A stretch of 64,000 nucleotides of DNA, from the NCBI GenBank assembly GCA_003220225.1, contig QHRU01000055.1, positions 1-64,000 of the forward strand. The letters run 5' to 3'. A model generated the notes under the pieces. It saw only the letters and a program-made list of their open reading frames with translations, ran no database searches and was not told where the DNA came from. This document shows, one piece after another, positions 48,868 to 59,079 of the stretch. Numbering within the stretch: position 1 is the first letter of the stretch; each line of letters opens with the position of its first letter. Both the position numbers and the translations under genes were made by a program. The DNA comes from Candidatus Rokuibacteriota bacterium. Lineage in GTDB: Bacteria; Methylomirabilota; Methylomirabilia; Rokubacteriales; CSP1-6.

Positions 48868-50391
48868 ATGCCGAGCCCACGCGTGTCCCGCCGGAACTTC
48901 CTCACGGGTGCCACGGTCCTGGTCGCGACGTCGCTGATCGGCAAAGCGCTCGACCGATCCACGGCGGAGGCCAGCACCGACCTGCTCGAGCTTTCGGCGA
49001 CGGAGGCGGTCGCGATGCTGCGTCGCGGGGATGTGAAGGCCGAGGACTACGCGGCGGCCCTGCTGGCCCGGTGCGACGCGGGCAAGCAGCTCAATGCCTT
49101 CATCTCCATCGCTCCCGACCAGGTCAAGGAGGCCGCTCGGGCCGCCGACCGTCGCCGCGCCGCCGGCGCCTTCCTCGGTCCCTTGCACGGGCTGCCCATC
49201 CCGATCAAGGACAGCGTGAACACGCGAGATTACCCCACCACGTCGGGAACCGCGGCGCTCCGTAGCTTCCGTCCGAAGGACGACGCGCCGGTCGTGCGCG
49301 CCCTCCGCGATGCCGGCGGCATCGTGCTCGGCAAGACGAATCTGCACGAGCTGTCGTTCGGCTGGACCAGCACGAATCTCAGCTTCGGCGCCGTGAAGAA
49401 CCCGTACGACCCGACACGGATTCCCGGCGGCAGCAGCGGCGGAACGGCGGTGGCCGTCGCCACTCGCATGGCGCCGCTGGGCGTCGCCGAAGACACCGCG
49501 GGCTCGATCCGCGTTCCGGCCGCCATGTGCGCGATTGCGGGGTTCCGTCCGACGACGTTCCGCTATTCTCCGCGCGGGGTGATGCCGCTCACCTCCGTCT
49601 TCGACACGATCGGACCACACGCGCGCACGGTGGGCGACCTCGCGCTCTTCGACTCGGTGGTCACCAGTGACGGGAGCCCGCTGCGGCCGGTGGCCCTGCG
49701 CGGCGTGCGCCTCGGCGTCTCGCGTTTGCATTACTTCGCCGACCTCGATCCGGAGGTCGCGCGGGTGGCCGAGGAGGCGCTCAAGAAGCTCCGCGACGCC
49801 GGCGTGGTGTTGGTCGAGGCGGACGTTCCCGACGTCGCCAGGCTCGTCACCGCGGCAAACTCGCCGATCATCCTGCACGAGGCCCGTCCGATGATCCAGC
49901 GGTATCTGGAGGAGTTCGAGACGGGTGTGACCTGGGATCAGCTCTTCGCAAGCGTCGGTGAAAACGTCAAGCGCCCCTTCGCCGCTTCGGCGCTCCCCGG
50001 TGGACAGTTCCGGCCGCCGGACGAGGCGTACGTCCAGGCGCGCGACGTCCATCGACCGGCTCTGCAGCAGGCGTTTCGCGACTACTTCTGCAAGACCGCT
50101 GTCGCCGCGATCGTGTATCCCACGACGCTGGTCCCGGCGACGCCGATCGGCCAGGACCAGGAGGTCGAGATCGGCGGCAAGAAGATGCCGTTCCGCGTGG
50201 CGATGTCTCGAAACATCGCTCCGGGAAGCTGCGCAGGGATCCCGGGTGTCGTGCTGTGCGCGGGACTGACGAGCGGTGGTCTTCCAGTCGGCGTCGAGTT
50301 CGACGGGCCCGCCGGCTCCGACCGCGACCTGCTCGCGCTTGGACAAGCGCTGGAGGCCGTCCTCGGGAGGCCGCCCGCGCCGCGGATCTGA
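48868..50391 (+). CDS. Tat-exported amidase (amidase-signature family)
   Basis: 507 residues. A twin-arginine signal (SRRNFLTGATVLVATSLIG) directs folded export. The Ser-cisSer-Lys triad is K114 (PIPIKDSVN), cis-Ser in GGSSGG (189/190) and nucleophile S213 (DTAGSIRVPAA). These enzymes hydrolyse amides to acid and ammonia. Because it is exported, it may release a product that the divergent Liv system 3 imports. ATG at 48868 follows AAGGAGG. Confidence 0.9.
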   Translation: MPSPRVSRRNFLTGATVLVATSLIGKALDRSTAEASTDLLELSATEAVAMLRRGDVKAEDYAAALLARCDAGKQLNAFISIAPDQVKEAARAADRRRAAGAFLGPLHGLPIPIKDSVNTRDYPTTSGTAALRSFRPKDDAPVVRALRDAGGIVLGKTNLHELSFGWTSTNLSFGAVKNPYDPTRIPGGSSGGTAVAVATRMAPLGVAEDTAGSIRVPAAMCAIAGFRPTTFRYSPRGVMPLTSVFDTIGPHARTVGDLALFDSVVTSDGSPLRPVALRGVRLGVSRLHYFADLDPEVARVAEEALKKLRDAGVVLVEADVPDVARLVTAANSPIILHEARPMIQRYLEEFETGVTWDQLFASVGENVKRPFAASALPGGQFRPPDEAYVQARDVHRPALQQAFRDYFCKTAVAAIVYPTTLVPATPIGQDQEVEIGGKKMPFRVAMSRNIAPGSCAGIPGVVLCAGLTSGGLPVGVEFDGPAGSDRDLLALGQALEAVLGRPPAPRI

Positions 50392-50416
50392 GGGCCGATC
50401 AGCGACAGGTCAGCCG

Positions 50417-50689
50417 CTACGCGGAACTTCGCTCGCACTCCCCTTCCCAGATTCGGTGGCAGCGGCCGTGAAATCTGAGGATCCGGCCGTCCGGGAAGCG
50501 ATAGGCCACTTGCGCGCCCGGCTCGTCGCAGGCCGCGCACCTGACCACGGCGATGCCGGTATCCGCCTTGATGTGCCCGGTGGGCGTAGTGGGTCGTCCT
50601 GGCTCCGTGGTGAGTGGTGGGATCGCGCGAGGCAGGGTGCCGGCATCGAGCCGTTCGCGGATCCTCTGTGTGACGGTGTTCTTATCCAC
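50417..50689 (-). CDS. Small Cys/His-containing hypothetical protein
   Basis: 90 residues: an N-terminal helix (TQRIRERLDAGTLPRAIPP), a flexible linker, then CAACDEP...YRFPDGRILRFHGRCHRIWEGEC with two Cys, a His and a Cys in spacing that could bind zinc. Similar short proteins are common in soil bacteria; no function is known. It overlaps the response-regulator gene upstream by 8 bp, so it is probably a downstream accessory of it. Confidence 0.65.
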   Translation of the reverse strand: MDKNTVTQRIRERLDAGTLPRAIPPLTTEPGRPTTPTGHIKADTGIAVVRCAACDEPGAQVAYRFPDGRILRFHGRCHRIWEGECERSSA

Positions 50690-51488
50690 GTGTCGTCCCC
50701 TCCATGCCCTGTCCGTCGCGCCTGTTCATCTTGCGCACGACCTCGTTGATGCGACGGATGGCGGCGCGAACGCTCGCGGCGGCCTCACTATTCGTCCCGG
50801 CTATCGCCGGGCGATCGGCGCCGCTGAGGATCGACCCGAGCACCTTGTTGACGGTGTCGCCGAGATGATCGCTCAGCTCCTTCAACCGATTCAGCTCCAT
50901 CGCCTGCACCGTGACCTCGGTGTGGTCGGCGAGCGCGTGGCGTTCGGCATCGAGCCGCGTGAGGATATCGTCGAGGGCGTCCACGTTGGACGAGATGGTG
51001 TCGCGCACGCCCGCGTGCCCTCCCGCACCGAGCGATGACAGCACGACCTGGTGGTAGCGACGGGCGAACTCCAGCTCATCACGCAGCTGCGCGAGGGTCT
51101 CCCGGTACTCGGTCCCCACGACGCGATTCACGAGCGCGTCGATCTCCTTGGCGATCTGGTCGGGCGGCACGTGCTTGGCGTCGAGATACGCCGTGGCTCC
51201 GAGATCCATGCCCAGCTCTTGCGCCCGATTGCCGATGAAGATGCTGCTGTAGAAGATGAAGGGCAGGCGCGCCCAGCGCCCGTCGCAGCGGAGCGCGCGA
51301 CACAACTGGAACCCATCCATCCTCGGCATCTTGACGTCCGACACGACGGCCTCGACGGCCTGGCCCGCCAGGACCTCGAGGGCGGCCGCGCCATTGGGCG
51401 CCGTGACGACGTCGTGGCCGGCCTGGCCGAGCAGGGCGGTCAGCAGACGTCTGCGGGGCGGAGAATCATCGACGACCAGAACGCGCAT
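50682..51488 (-). CDS. Response regulator with helical output domain
   Basis: 268 residues. Receiver domain (1-125) with the acidic pair (LVVDDS) and phospho-acceptor Asp in AVVSDVKMPRMDG. The C-terminal part (about 130-268) is predominantly alpha-helical with heptad-like leucines (LRDELEFARRYHQVVL, VQAMELNRLKELSDHLGDTV) and no DNA-binding motif, so it acts by protein contacts. No kinase gene is adjacent. Confidence 0.82.
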   Translation of the reverse strand: MRVLVVDDSPPRRRLLTALLGQAGHDVVTAPNGAAALEVLAGQAVEAVVSDVKMPRMDGFQLCRALRCDGRWARLPFIFYSSIFIGNRAQELGMDLGATAYLDAKHVPPDQIAKEIDALVNRVVGTEYRETLAQLRDELEFARRYHQVVLSSLGAGGHAGVRDTISSNVDALDDILTRLDAERHALADHTEVTVQAMELNRLKELSDHLGDTVNKVLGSILSGADRPAIAGTNSEAAASVRAAIRRINEVVRKMNRRDGQGMEGTTRG

Positions 51489-51691
51489 TGATTTCGCCGA
51501 CCTCCGGCCGCGTTGGGAGCACGTCCTGTGCCAGGCTGCTCGGGCATATAACCCGACGATTTGTCACGTCTCTCGCGGAGGCTCGAGCCGCCATCTTGGC
51601 CACCTATATGCGGCCGGCCGCGTCCTTCTGGCACGGTCGTCTTGTAGCGTGTGGCAAACTTATTGAGTTGTCCGTGCCCCCACAGCGCGCC
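51489..51691. other. Divergent intergenic region
   Basis: 203 bases between the response regulator and the efflux operon. It is less GC-rich than its surroundings. TATAAC near 51550 could be a -10, but no good -35 accompanies it. Confidence 0.35.
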
Positions 51692-52902
51692 ATGGAGACG
51701 TCCGAACTCGTGAGAGAGCTTCGCATCGACCGTGACGGGCGGCCGCCGCGCCTCCGCCGGCGGCGACTCCTGCTCGCGGCGGCCGCGCTCGTCGTCCTCG
51801 CCGCCGGCCTGTGGCTCGCCTGGGCCCGGACGAGCACGCCGGCCGTGCGCACCGTCGTCGCGCGCGCGGCGACCCCGGCCGGCGGCGCCGGCTCCGTGCT
51901 CGACGCGAGCGGCTACGTCACCGCGCGTCGGCAGGCCACCGTCTCGGCCAAGATCACGGGCAAGGTCACCGAGGTCCTGATCGAAGAAGGCATGCGCGTG
52001 CGCGAGGGCGCGGTGCTGGCCCGCCTCGACGACACGGAGGCGAAGGCGCAGCTCGCTCTCGCGCGGGCTCAGCTCGGCGCCGCCCGCGCGCAGGACGGCG
52101 AGATCCGCGCCCAGCTCGAGCAGGCCGAGCGTGACTACGCGCGCTCGCAGGAGCTGTTCAACCGGAAGCTCGTGGCCGAGCAGGCGATGGACGCCGCGCG
52201 CGCCCAGCGCGACACGCTGCGCGCGAAGCTGACCGCCAACCAGGAGCAGATCCGGGTGGCGACCGAGTCGGTGACGGTGGCGCAGGTGCAGCTCGACAAT
52301 ACCGTGATCCGGGCGCCGTTCACCGGCATCGTGATCGCCAAAGCTGCGCAGCCGGGCGAGATGATCTCGCCGATCTCCGCGGGCGGCGGCTTCACGCGCA
52401 CCGGCATCGGCACCATCGTGGACATGGATTCGCTGGAGATCCAGGTCGACGTCAATGAATCGTTCATCAACCGGGTGGCATCGGAACAGCCGGTGGAAGC
52501 GACGCTCAACGCATATCCCGACTGGAAGATCCCGGGCTCGGTGATCGCGATCATACCGACGGCGGACCGCAGCAAGGCCACCGTCAAGGTGCGCATCGCG
52601 ATCCCCTCGAAGGATCCGCGCATCGTCCCCGACATGGGCGTGCGCGTCGCGTTCCTCGGCGCCGCGTCCACCACCCCCGCGGCGCCGGTCGCGTCGGGCG
52701 TCCTCGTTCCCGTCGACGCGGTGCGGAGCGACGGCAGCGTCTTCGTGTATGTGGACGGCAAGGTCGAGCGCCGCAGCGTCACTCCGGGCCAGACCGTCGG
52801 CGCCGAGCGCGAGATCACCAGGGGCCTGCGCGCGGGCGAGCGCGTGGTGGTGGCGCCGCCGCCGTCGCTCAAGGACGGCGCGGCGGTGCGAGTCGTCGAG
52901 AA

Positions 52903-52906
<4 letters not shown>
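51692..52906 (+). CDS. Periplasmic adaptor (MacA/RND-type membrane-fusion protein)
   Basis: 404 residues. One N-terminal membrane helix (about 28-48), a lipoyl half-motif (ATVSAKITGKVTEVLIEEGMRV), a coiled-coil hairpin (about 115-190, rich in Ala, Arg, Gln), a second lipoyl half (VIRAPFTGIVIAKAAQPGEM) and a C-terminal barrel. The ATG at 51692 gives a normal N-in start; the frame upstream is not plausible. It overlaps the ATPase gene by 4 bp, as in macAB-like operons. Confidence 0.88.
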
Positions 52907-53594
<688 letters not shown>

Positions 53595-53598
<4 letters not shown>

Positions 53599-54758
53599 GA
53601 TACCTGCCGCTGCTCTGGGCCCAGCTCTTCCGCAAGAAGACGCGCACGGTGCTCACGGTGCTCTCCGTGCTCGTCGCCTTCCTGCTCTTCGGGCTGCTCG
53701 AGGCCGTGCAGGTGGCGTTCGAGTCGGGCGCCGACAGCGCGGACGCCAAGCGGCTGCTCACCACCGCGCGCTACTCCATCATCGAGCCGCTGCCGATGTC
53801 GTACGCGCCGCGGATCGAGCGCGTGGCGGGTGTGGTGGGCGTGGCGTACGCGGACTGGTTCGGCGCCAAGTACCAGAACGAGAGCAACGCCTTCGCCGTC
53901 TTCGTGGTCGATCCCGCCCGCTACCTCGACATGTACCCCGAGTTCGAGATCACGCCGGCGCAGCGCGAGGCGTTCGTCAAGACGCGTACGGGCGCCGTCG
54001 CCGGCAAGCGGCTGGCCGACCGCTACGGCTGGAAGGTCGGCCAGCGGCTGCCGATCGCCTCGGAGATCCACGCGAAGTCCGACGGCAGCCTCAACTGGGA
54101 GTTCGACCTGGTCGGCATCTTCGACGCCGAGGACCCGGCCGTCCGCGCCAACACCGAGGTCGTGCTGATCAACGTGGCCCAGTTCGACGAGGCGCGCCAG
54201 TTCGGGAAGGGCAAGACCGGCTGGTACATCATCCGCATCGCGGACGTCAACCAGGCCAAGGCCGTCTCGGCGGACATCGACCGGACGTTCATGAACTCCC
54301 CCGACGAGACGAAGACGGCGCCGGAGAAGGAGTTCGCGCTCGGCTTCGCCAAGCAGATCGGCGACATGGGCGCGCTGGTGACGCGCATCCTGCTCGCCGT
54401 TTTCTTCACCATCCTCATCCTGACCGGCAACACGATGGCGCAATCGATCCGCGAGCGGATCCCGGAGCTGGCCATCCTCAAGACGCTCGGCTTCTCCAAC
54501 ACCGCAGTGACGGCGCTGGTGCTCGGCGAGGCGGCGCTCCTGTTCGTCATCGGCGCCGGCCTCGGCATGCTCGCCGCCGTCAGCCTGCTCCCCGCGCTCA
54601 ACGGCGCCACCGGCGGCCGCTTCCCGCCCCTCTTCGTGGAGGCCGCCACCTGGGCGTGGGCGGCCGGCGTCGCGCTCGCGCTGGCGCTGGCCGTCGGGCT
54701 GCCGCCCGCGCTGCGCGTGCACCGGCTGCGCATCGTGGACGCGCTCGCGGGCCGCTGA
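53595..54758 (+). CDS. FtsX/MacB-type ABC permease 1
   Basis: 387 residues, GTG start at 53595. One N-terminal helix (about 18-40), a large periplasmic domain (about 45-270) and three C-terminal helices (around 272, 320 and 350). IRERIPELAILKTLGFSNTAV is the hallmark of FtsX-domain permeases. Confidence 0.88.
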
Positions 54759-54762
54759 CGCG

Positions 54763-55956
54763 ATGTCCTGGCTGAACCAGGTCGTCCACGTCACGCTCAT
54801 CAATCTGCGAAACATCCCGAGCCGGCTCGGCACGTCGCTGGTCGTCGTGGTCGGCATCGCCGGCGTCGTCGGCGTCCTCGTCTCGGTCCTGGCCATGGGC
54901 GAGGGCTTCCGCCACACGCTCGCCAGCACGGGCCGGCCCACCCGCGTGATCATGCTGCGCGCCGGCTCGGACGCGGAGATGTCGAGCGGCGTGGCCCGCG
55001 AGCAGGCCACGGTGCTCGGCAACCTGCCCGCCGTCGCGCGCGACGGCGCCGGACAGCCGCTCGTGTCGGCGGAGCTGTTCGTGATGGTGGAGCTGCCGCG
55101 TCACGGCCAGACCGATCCCAACAACGTGCCGTTCCGGGGCGTGCAGCCGGCCGCCTTCGCCATCCGCAACGAGGTCCGCATCGTCGAGGGCCGCCGCTAC
55201 GAGCGCGGCCGGCGCGAGGTGATCGCGGGCCGCAAGGCGATGCACCAGTTCGCGGGCCTCAGCGTCGGCTCGCGCATCGCGTTCCGCGACAGCGACTGGA
55301 CGGTGGTGGGGACGTTCGAGAGCGGCGGCGATGTCCACGAGTCCGAGATCTGGGCGGACGCGGAGGTCGCGATGTCCGCGTTCCGGCGTACGGGCTTCCA
55401 GTCGGTCACGGCCGCGCTTGCCGATCCCTCGGAGGCCGGCCTCGCCGCCCTCAAGGACGCCATCGCTCGCGATCGCCGACTGTCCATCAACGTGCTGCGC
55501 GAGCCCGAGTACTACGCCAAGCAGGCCTCGATCCTGTCCAGGCTCATCGGGGTGCTCGGCTACAGCGTGGCCACCTTCATGGCGATCGGCGCCACGTTCG
55601 GCGCGCTCAACTGCATGTACTCCGCGATCGCCAGCCGCCAGACGGAGATCGCGACGCTACGCGCGATCGGCTTCGGCGGCGCGCCCGTGGTGGTCTCGGT
55701 GATGATCGAGGCGCTCGTGCTGGCCCTCGTGGGCGGCGCCGTCGGCGGCGGCCTCGCCTACGTCTACTGCGATGGGGCCTCGCTCGCCACGCTGAACTTC
55801 AACACGTTCTCTCAAGTCGCCTTCGACTTCCGCGTGACCCGCGACCTCCTGGTCCAGGGGCTCGCGTGGGCGCTGGCCATCGGCGCCGCCGGTGGCCTGC
55901 TGCCGGCCGTCCGCGCCGCGCGGCTGCCGGTGACCGTCGCCCTGCGCACGCTCTAG
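54763..55956 (+). CDS. FtsX/MacB-type ABC permease 2
   Basis: 397 residues with the same layout as its neighbour: an N-terminal helix (about 24-46), a periplasmic domain, then FtsX helices with IASRQTEIATLRAIGFGGAPV. Two different permeases with one ATPase and one adaptor suggest a heterodimeric MacAB/LolCDE-like exporter. Cargo unknown. Confidence 0.88.
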   Translation: MSWLNQVVHVTLINLRNIPSRLGTSLVVVVGIAGVVGVLVSVLAMGEGFRHTLASTGRPTRVIMLRAGSDAEMSSGVAREQATVLGNLPAVARDGAGQPLVSAELFVMVELPRHGQTDPNNVPFRGVQPAAFAIRNEVRIVEGRRYERGRREVIAGRKAMHQFAGLSVGSRIAFRDSDWTVVGTFESGGDVHESEIWADAEVAMSAFRRTGFQSVTAALADPSEAGLAALKDAIARDRRLSINVLREPEYYAKQASILSRLIGVLGYSVATFMAIGATFGALNCMYSAIASRQTEIATLRAIGFGGAPVVVSVMIEALVLALVGGAVGGGLAYVYCDGASLATLNFNTFSQVAFDFRVTRDLLVQGLAWALAIGAAGGLLPAVRAARLPVTVALRTL

Positions 55957-55999
55957 GTCACCGCTCGCCTCGCAGCATTCCCGGGCCGCGTTGACACGT

Positions 56000-56016
56000 G
56001 TCGGCCTTTGGCCGAC
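56000..56016. repeat. Short hairpin between permease and oxidoreductase genes
   Basis: GTCGGCC-TTT-GGCCGAC, a perfect 7-3-7 inverted repeat, 14 bases before the oxidoreductase ATG. Without a T tract it is not a clear terminator; it could hinder ribosome access or be a protein site. Confidence 0.45.
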
Positions 56017-56030
56017 GATGGCCGCCGATC

Positions 56031-57320
56031 ATGGAGCGTGACGCGGACGTCGTCGTCGTGGGGGCCGGCATCGTCGGCTGCGCCACCGCGTACTTCCTCG
56101 CCCGTCGTGGCGCGCGTGTCGTCGTCCTGGAGCGCGGGCCCGCACCCGGCGAGCAGTCGCGAAAGAACTGGGGCTTCGTCCGCCAGCAGGGGCGCGATCC
56201 GCTCGAGATGCCGCTGGTGATGGAGGCGAACCGCCTCTGGCGCGGTCTGCAGCGCGAGCTGGGCGCCGACATCGAATGGGTCCAGGGCGGCAACCTCGCG
56301 CTCGCCGCCGACGACACGCGGATGGCGCGCCTCGAGACGTGGCTGCCGGTCGCGCGCGAGTTCGGGCTCGAGACACGCCTGCTTCGCGCGCGTGAGCTCG
56401 ACGCCGTCGTCCCCGGCCTCGCGGGCGGCTGGGTCGGCGGCATGCACACGCCCGGGGACGGCCACGCCGATCCCGAGAAGACCACCGACGCGTTCGCGCG
56501 CGCCGCCCTCGCGCATGGCGCGAGCCTCCACCTCGAGTGCGCGCTGCAGGGCGTGAGCACGCGGGCGGGCGCCGTCAGCGGCGTCGTCACCGAGCACGGG
56601 GAGATCCGCACGCCGACGGTGGTGTGCGCGGCCGGCGCCTGGTCCGCGCGGCTGGCGCGCACGCTCGGCCTCGACCTCCCGCAGCGCTGGGTGCGCGGCA
56701 CGGTCGCGCAAACGACGCCCGCGCCGGCGGTGACCGCGTGCGCGGTCTGGGGACCCGGCGTGGCGTTCCGCCAGCGTCGCGACGGGAGCTTCACCATCGC
56801 CGCGGGCGGCGCCCTCGACCACGACGTCACCCTCGACTCGCTGCGCCAGCTGCGCTTCTTCCTGCCGAACTTCTGGAAGAACAAGGCGCTGTTCCGCTTC
56901 CACGTGGGCCGGCCGTTGCTGGCGAGCCTGACGGCGGCGCTGCCCGGCTCGGCGGCCCGCCGGCGGCCGCTCGTCTGGGACCGCGGGCTCGAGCCACAGC
57001 CCAATCCCGCGAAGGTGCGGCGCAGCCTGGCCGAGCTGCAGCGCGTGCTGCCCTCGCTGCCGCCGCTCGGCATCGCCAGGCGCTGGGCCGGCTACATCGA
57101 CGCCGCGCCGGATCTCATTCCGGTGCTCGGCGAGGTTCCCCAGCTCGGCGGCTTCGTGCTCGCGACCGGCTTCAGCGGTCACGGCTTCGCGATGGGGCCT
57201 ATCGCCGGCCGCCTCGTCTCCGAGCTGATCATGGACGGCAAGCCCTCGCTCGACATCACCGGATTCCGCTTCTCGCGTTTCGCCGAAGGCGCTGTGGGCC
57301 GGCCGCGCAGCGTGCTGTAA
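56031..57320 (+). CDS. FAD-dependent amine/amino-acid oxidoreductase (DadA-like)
   Basis: 429 residues from the ATG at 56031. Dinucleotide-binding motif DVVVVGAGIVGCATAYFLARRG (GxGxxG) at the N-terminus and a C-terminal GFVLATGFSGHGFAMGP typical of the DAO family (D-amino acid dehydrogenase, sarcosine or glycine oxidase). It precedes the complete Dpp-type importer on the same strand, so an imported amine or peptide-derived amino acid is a plausible substrate; inference. Confidence 0.87.
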   Translation: MERDADVVVVGAGIVGCATAYFLARRGARVVVLERGPAPGEQSRKNWGFVRQQGRDPLEMPLVMEANRLWRGLQRELGADIEWVQGGNLALAADDTRMARLETWLPVAREFGLETRLLRARELDAVVPGLAGGWVGGMHTPGDGHADPEKTTDAFARAALAHGASLHLECALQGVSTRAGAVSGVVTEHGEIRTPTVVCAAGAWSARLARTLGLDLPQRWVRGTVAQTTPAPAVTACAVWGPGVAFRQRRDGSFTIAAGGALDHDVTLDSLRQLRFFLPNFWKNKALFRFHVGRPLLASLTAALPGSAARRRPLVWDRGLEPQPNPAKVRRSLAELQRVLPSLPPLGIARRWAGYIDAAPDLIPVLGEVPQLGGFVLATGFSGHGFAMGPIAGRLVSELIMDGKPSLDITGFRFSRFAEGAVGRPRSVL

Positions 57321-57326
57321 CCCTCG

Positions 57327-57335
57327 TGGTATGAT
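57327..57335 (+). promoter_or_regulatory. Possible extended -10 promoter of the Dpp-type operon
   Basis: TGGTATGAT (TGn plus TATGAT) lies 51 bases before the binding-protein ATG, just after the oxidoreductase stop. No -35 is evident, as is usual for extended -10 promoters. Confidence 0.35.
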
Positions 57336-57386
57336 CCGCGCCACTCGCTGGCGCCCGCGAAATTGGGGAATTTCTGGAGGTCGCAC

Positions 57387-58949
57387 ATGACCGACCGCCG
57401 TTCGTGGCTCAGTCTCGTCCTCGCCCTCGTGATGCTGGCGGCGATCCCGTCGGCGCCGGCCACCGCGCAGACGCGGTTCGTGTTCGCGAACGAGAGCCCC
57501 TACGACACGATGGACCCGCACGCGGCCTTCGACGTCGGGCGCGTGGCGGTGCGCCTCAACCTGTACGACGGACTCTACCGCTGGCTCGACAACCCTCCGA
57601 AGCTCGAGCCGTGGCTGGCCGAGAGCCATACCGTGTCCCCCGACGGCCTCGCGTACACCTTCAAGCTGCGCCGCGGCGCCAGGTTCCACGACGGCGCCGA
57701 GATCACCGCGGAGGACGTGCGCTACAGCATCGAGCGCATCCTCGCCCTCAAGAAGGGCGCGGCCGCGCTCCTCGGCGCGATGGTCGCGCCCGGCACGACC
57801 AGGGCGCTCGATCGCCACACCGTCCAGTTCACGCTCATGAAGCCCGCGGCGATCTTCCTGGCCGTCGTGCCCGAGGTGCACGTGGTGAACTCCGCCCTCC
57901 TCAAGAAGAACGAGAAGGACGGCGACTGGGGCGCGGCGTGGCTGACGAGCAACGACGCCGGCTCGGGCTCCTACATGCTCACGCGCTACGACCCGGCCAT
58001 CGGCTTCATCGCGAAGCGGTTCGCCGGCCACTTCCTGCCGTGGGGCCCCAGGTACATCGACGAGATCGAGTTCCGGCTGGTCAAGGAAGACAACACGCGG
58101 GTGCTCGGCATGATCAAGGGGGATTACCAGGGCACCGGCGGCTACCTGCCCAACGACCAGGTGAAGCGCCTGCGGGAGGCGCCGAACGTCAAGATCGTCG
58201 AGCAGGAGTCGATGCGCATCATGATGTTCCAGATCAACAACCAGCGGCCGCCGCTCAACGACGTGCACGTGCGCCGCGCGATCAGCTACGCGTTCGACTA
58301 CGACGGCTTCAACAAGGACATCCTGGGCGGATCGGTCGAGCGCAACCCGGTGCCGATCCCGAACAACCTGTGGGGCGTGCCGCGCGACGTGAAGGGCTAC
58401 AGCTACAACATCGACCGCGCCAAGCAGGAGCTGGCGCAGGCGAGCGTGAAGGTGGACCGCCCGCTCACCGTCGGCTATCTCCAGGGATTCAGCCAGACCG
58501 AGCAGGCGGCCACGGTGATGGCGAACGGCCTGCGCAAGGCGGGGCTCGACACCAAGCTCACCAGCGAGCTCTGGCCGGCGATGGTCGAGCGGATGAAGAA
58601 GCCGGAGACATCGCCGGATCTCGTCGTCTACTGGATCAGCACGTACTACGCCGATCCGAACAACTGGATCGGCGAGATGTTCCACTCCGGCCAGTGGGGC
58701 ACGTTCAAGGCGTCGAGCTTCTACAAGAACCCGAAGGTCGACGAGCTGCTCGACGTGGCGCTGAGGTCCACCGACCGGAAGGTGCGCGAGAAGGCATATC
58801 AGGACGCCGCGCGCATCGTGGTGGACGAGGCGGCCGGTGTCTGGGTCTACAACACCAAGTACTTCGGCCCGTGGGCCAAGAACCTCGAGGGCATCCGCTT
58901 CAGCCCCATCGGCAACGGCCAGGAGATGCGCTGGATTTACTATCGCTAG
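57387..58949 (+). CDS. Family-5 peptide/opine-type substrate-binding protein
   Basis: 520 residues from the ATG at 57387, which follows GGAGG. Signal peptide (residues 1-28, ending APATAQTR). The mature part has FANESPYDTMDPHAAFDVGR and LAYTFKLRRGARFHDGAEIT, a DppA/OppA-type fold. First gene of the importer; a 107-bp repeat begins at the first base after its stop codon. Confidence 0.88.
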   Translation: MTDRRSWLSLVLALVMLAAIPSAPATAQTRFVFANESPYDTMDPHAAFDVGRVAVRLNLYDGLYRWLDNPPKLEPWLAESHTVSPDGLAYTFKLRRGARFHDGAEITAEDVRYSIERILALKKGAAALLGAMVAPGTTRALDRHTVQFTLMKPAAIFLAVVPEVHVVNSALLKKNEKDGDWGAAWLTSNDAGSGSYMLTRYDPAIGFIAKRFAGHFLPWGPRYIDEIEFRLVKEDNTRVLGMIKGDYQGTGGYLPNDQVKRLREAPNVKIVEQESMRIMMFQINNQRPPLNDVHVRRAISYAFDYDGFNKDILGGSVERNPVPIPNNLWGVPRDVKGYSYNIDRAKQELAQASVKVDRPLTVGYLQGFSQTEQAATVMANGLRKAGLDTKLTSELWPAMVERMKKPETSPDLVVYWISTYYADPNNWIGEMFHSGQWGTFKASSFYKNPKVDELLDVALRSTDRKVREKAYQDAARIVVDEAAGVWVYNTKYFGPWAKNLEGIRFSPIGNGQEMRWIYYR

Positions 58950-59056
58950 CTCGGAGGGGGGCTTCGCCCCCCTTCCGACGGTCGTCGCGCGCCTGCCGGC
59001 GCACTCCTCCCTGCCTCCCCCCAGAACGGATTGCGCCGGCGAAGCCGGCGCTCGAA
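58950..59056 (+). repeat. Three-hairpin intergenic repeat, copy A
   Basis: About 107 bases starting immediately after the TAG of the binding-protein gene. It contains GGGGGGC-TTC-GCCCCCC, GCGCGCC-TGCC-GGCGCAC and GCGCCGGC-GAA-GCCGGCGC. Copy B at 60088-60195 is nearly identical across its whole length. Confidence 0.8.
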
Positions 59057-59079
59057 CCTCTGCCTAAATTGGTTGGGTC

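Noticed and set aside
55953-58685. A 910-codon minus-strand open frame
   Set aside because: Antisense to the FAD oxidoreductase and the peptide-binding protein, both with strong family motifs; the frame is His/Arg/Glu-rich and motif-free.
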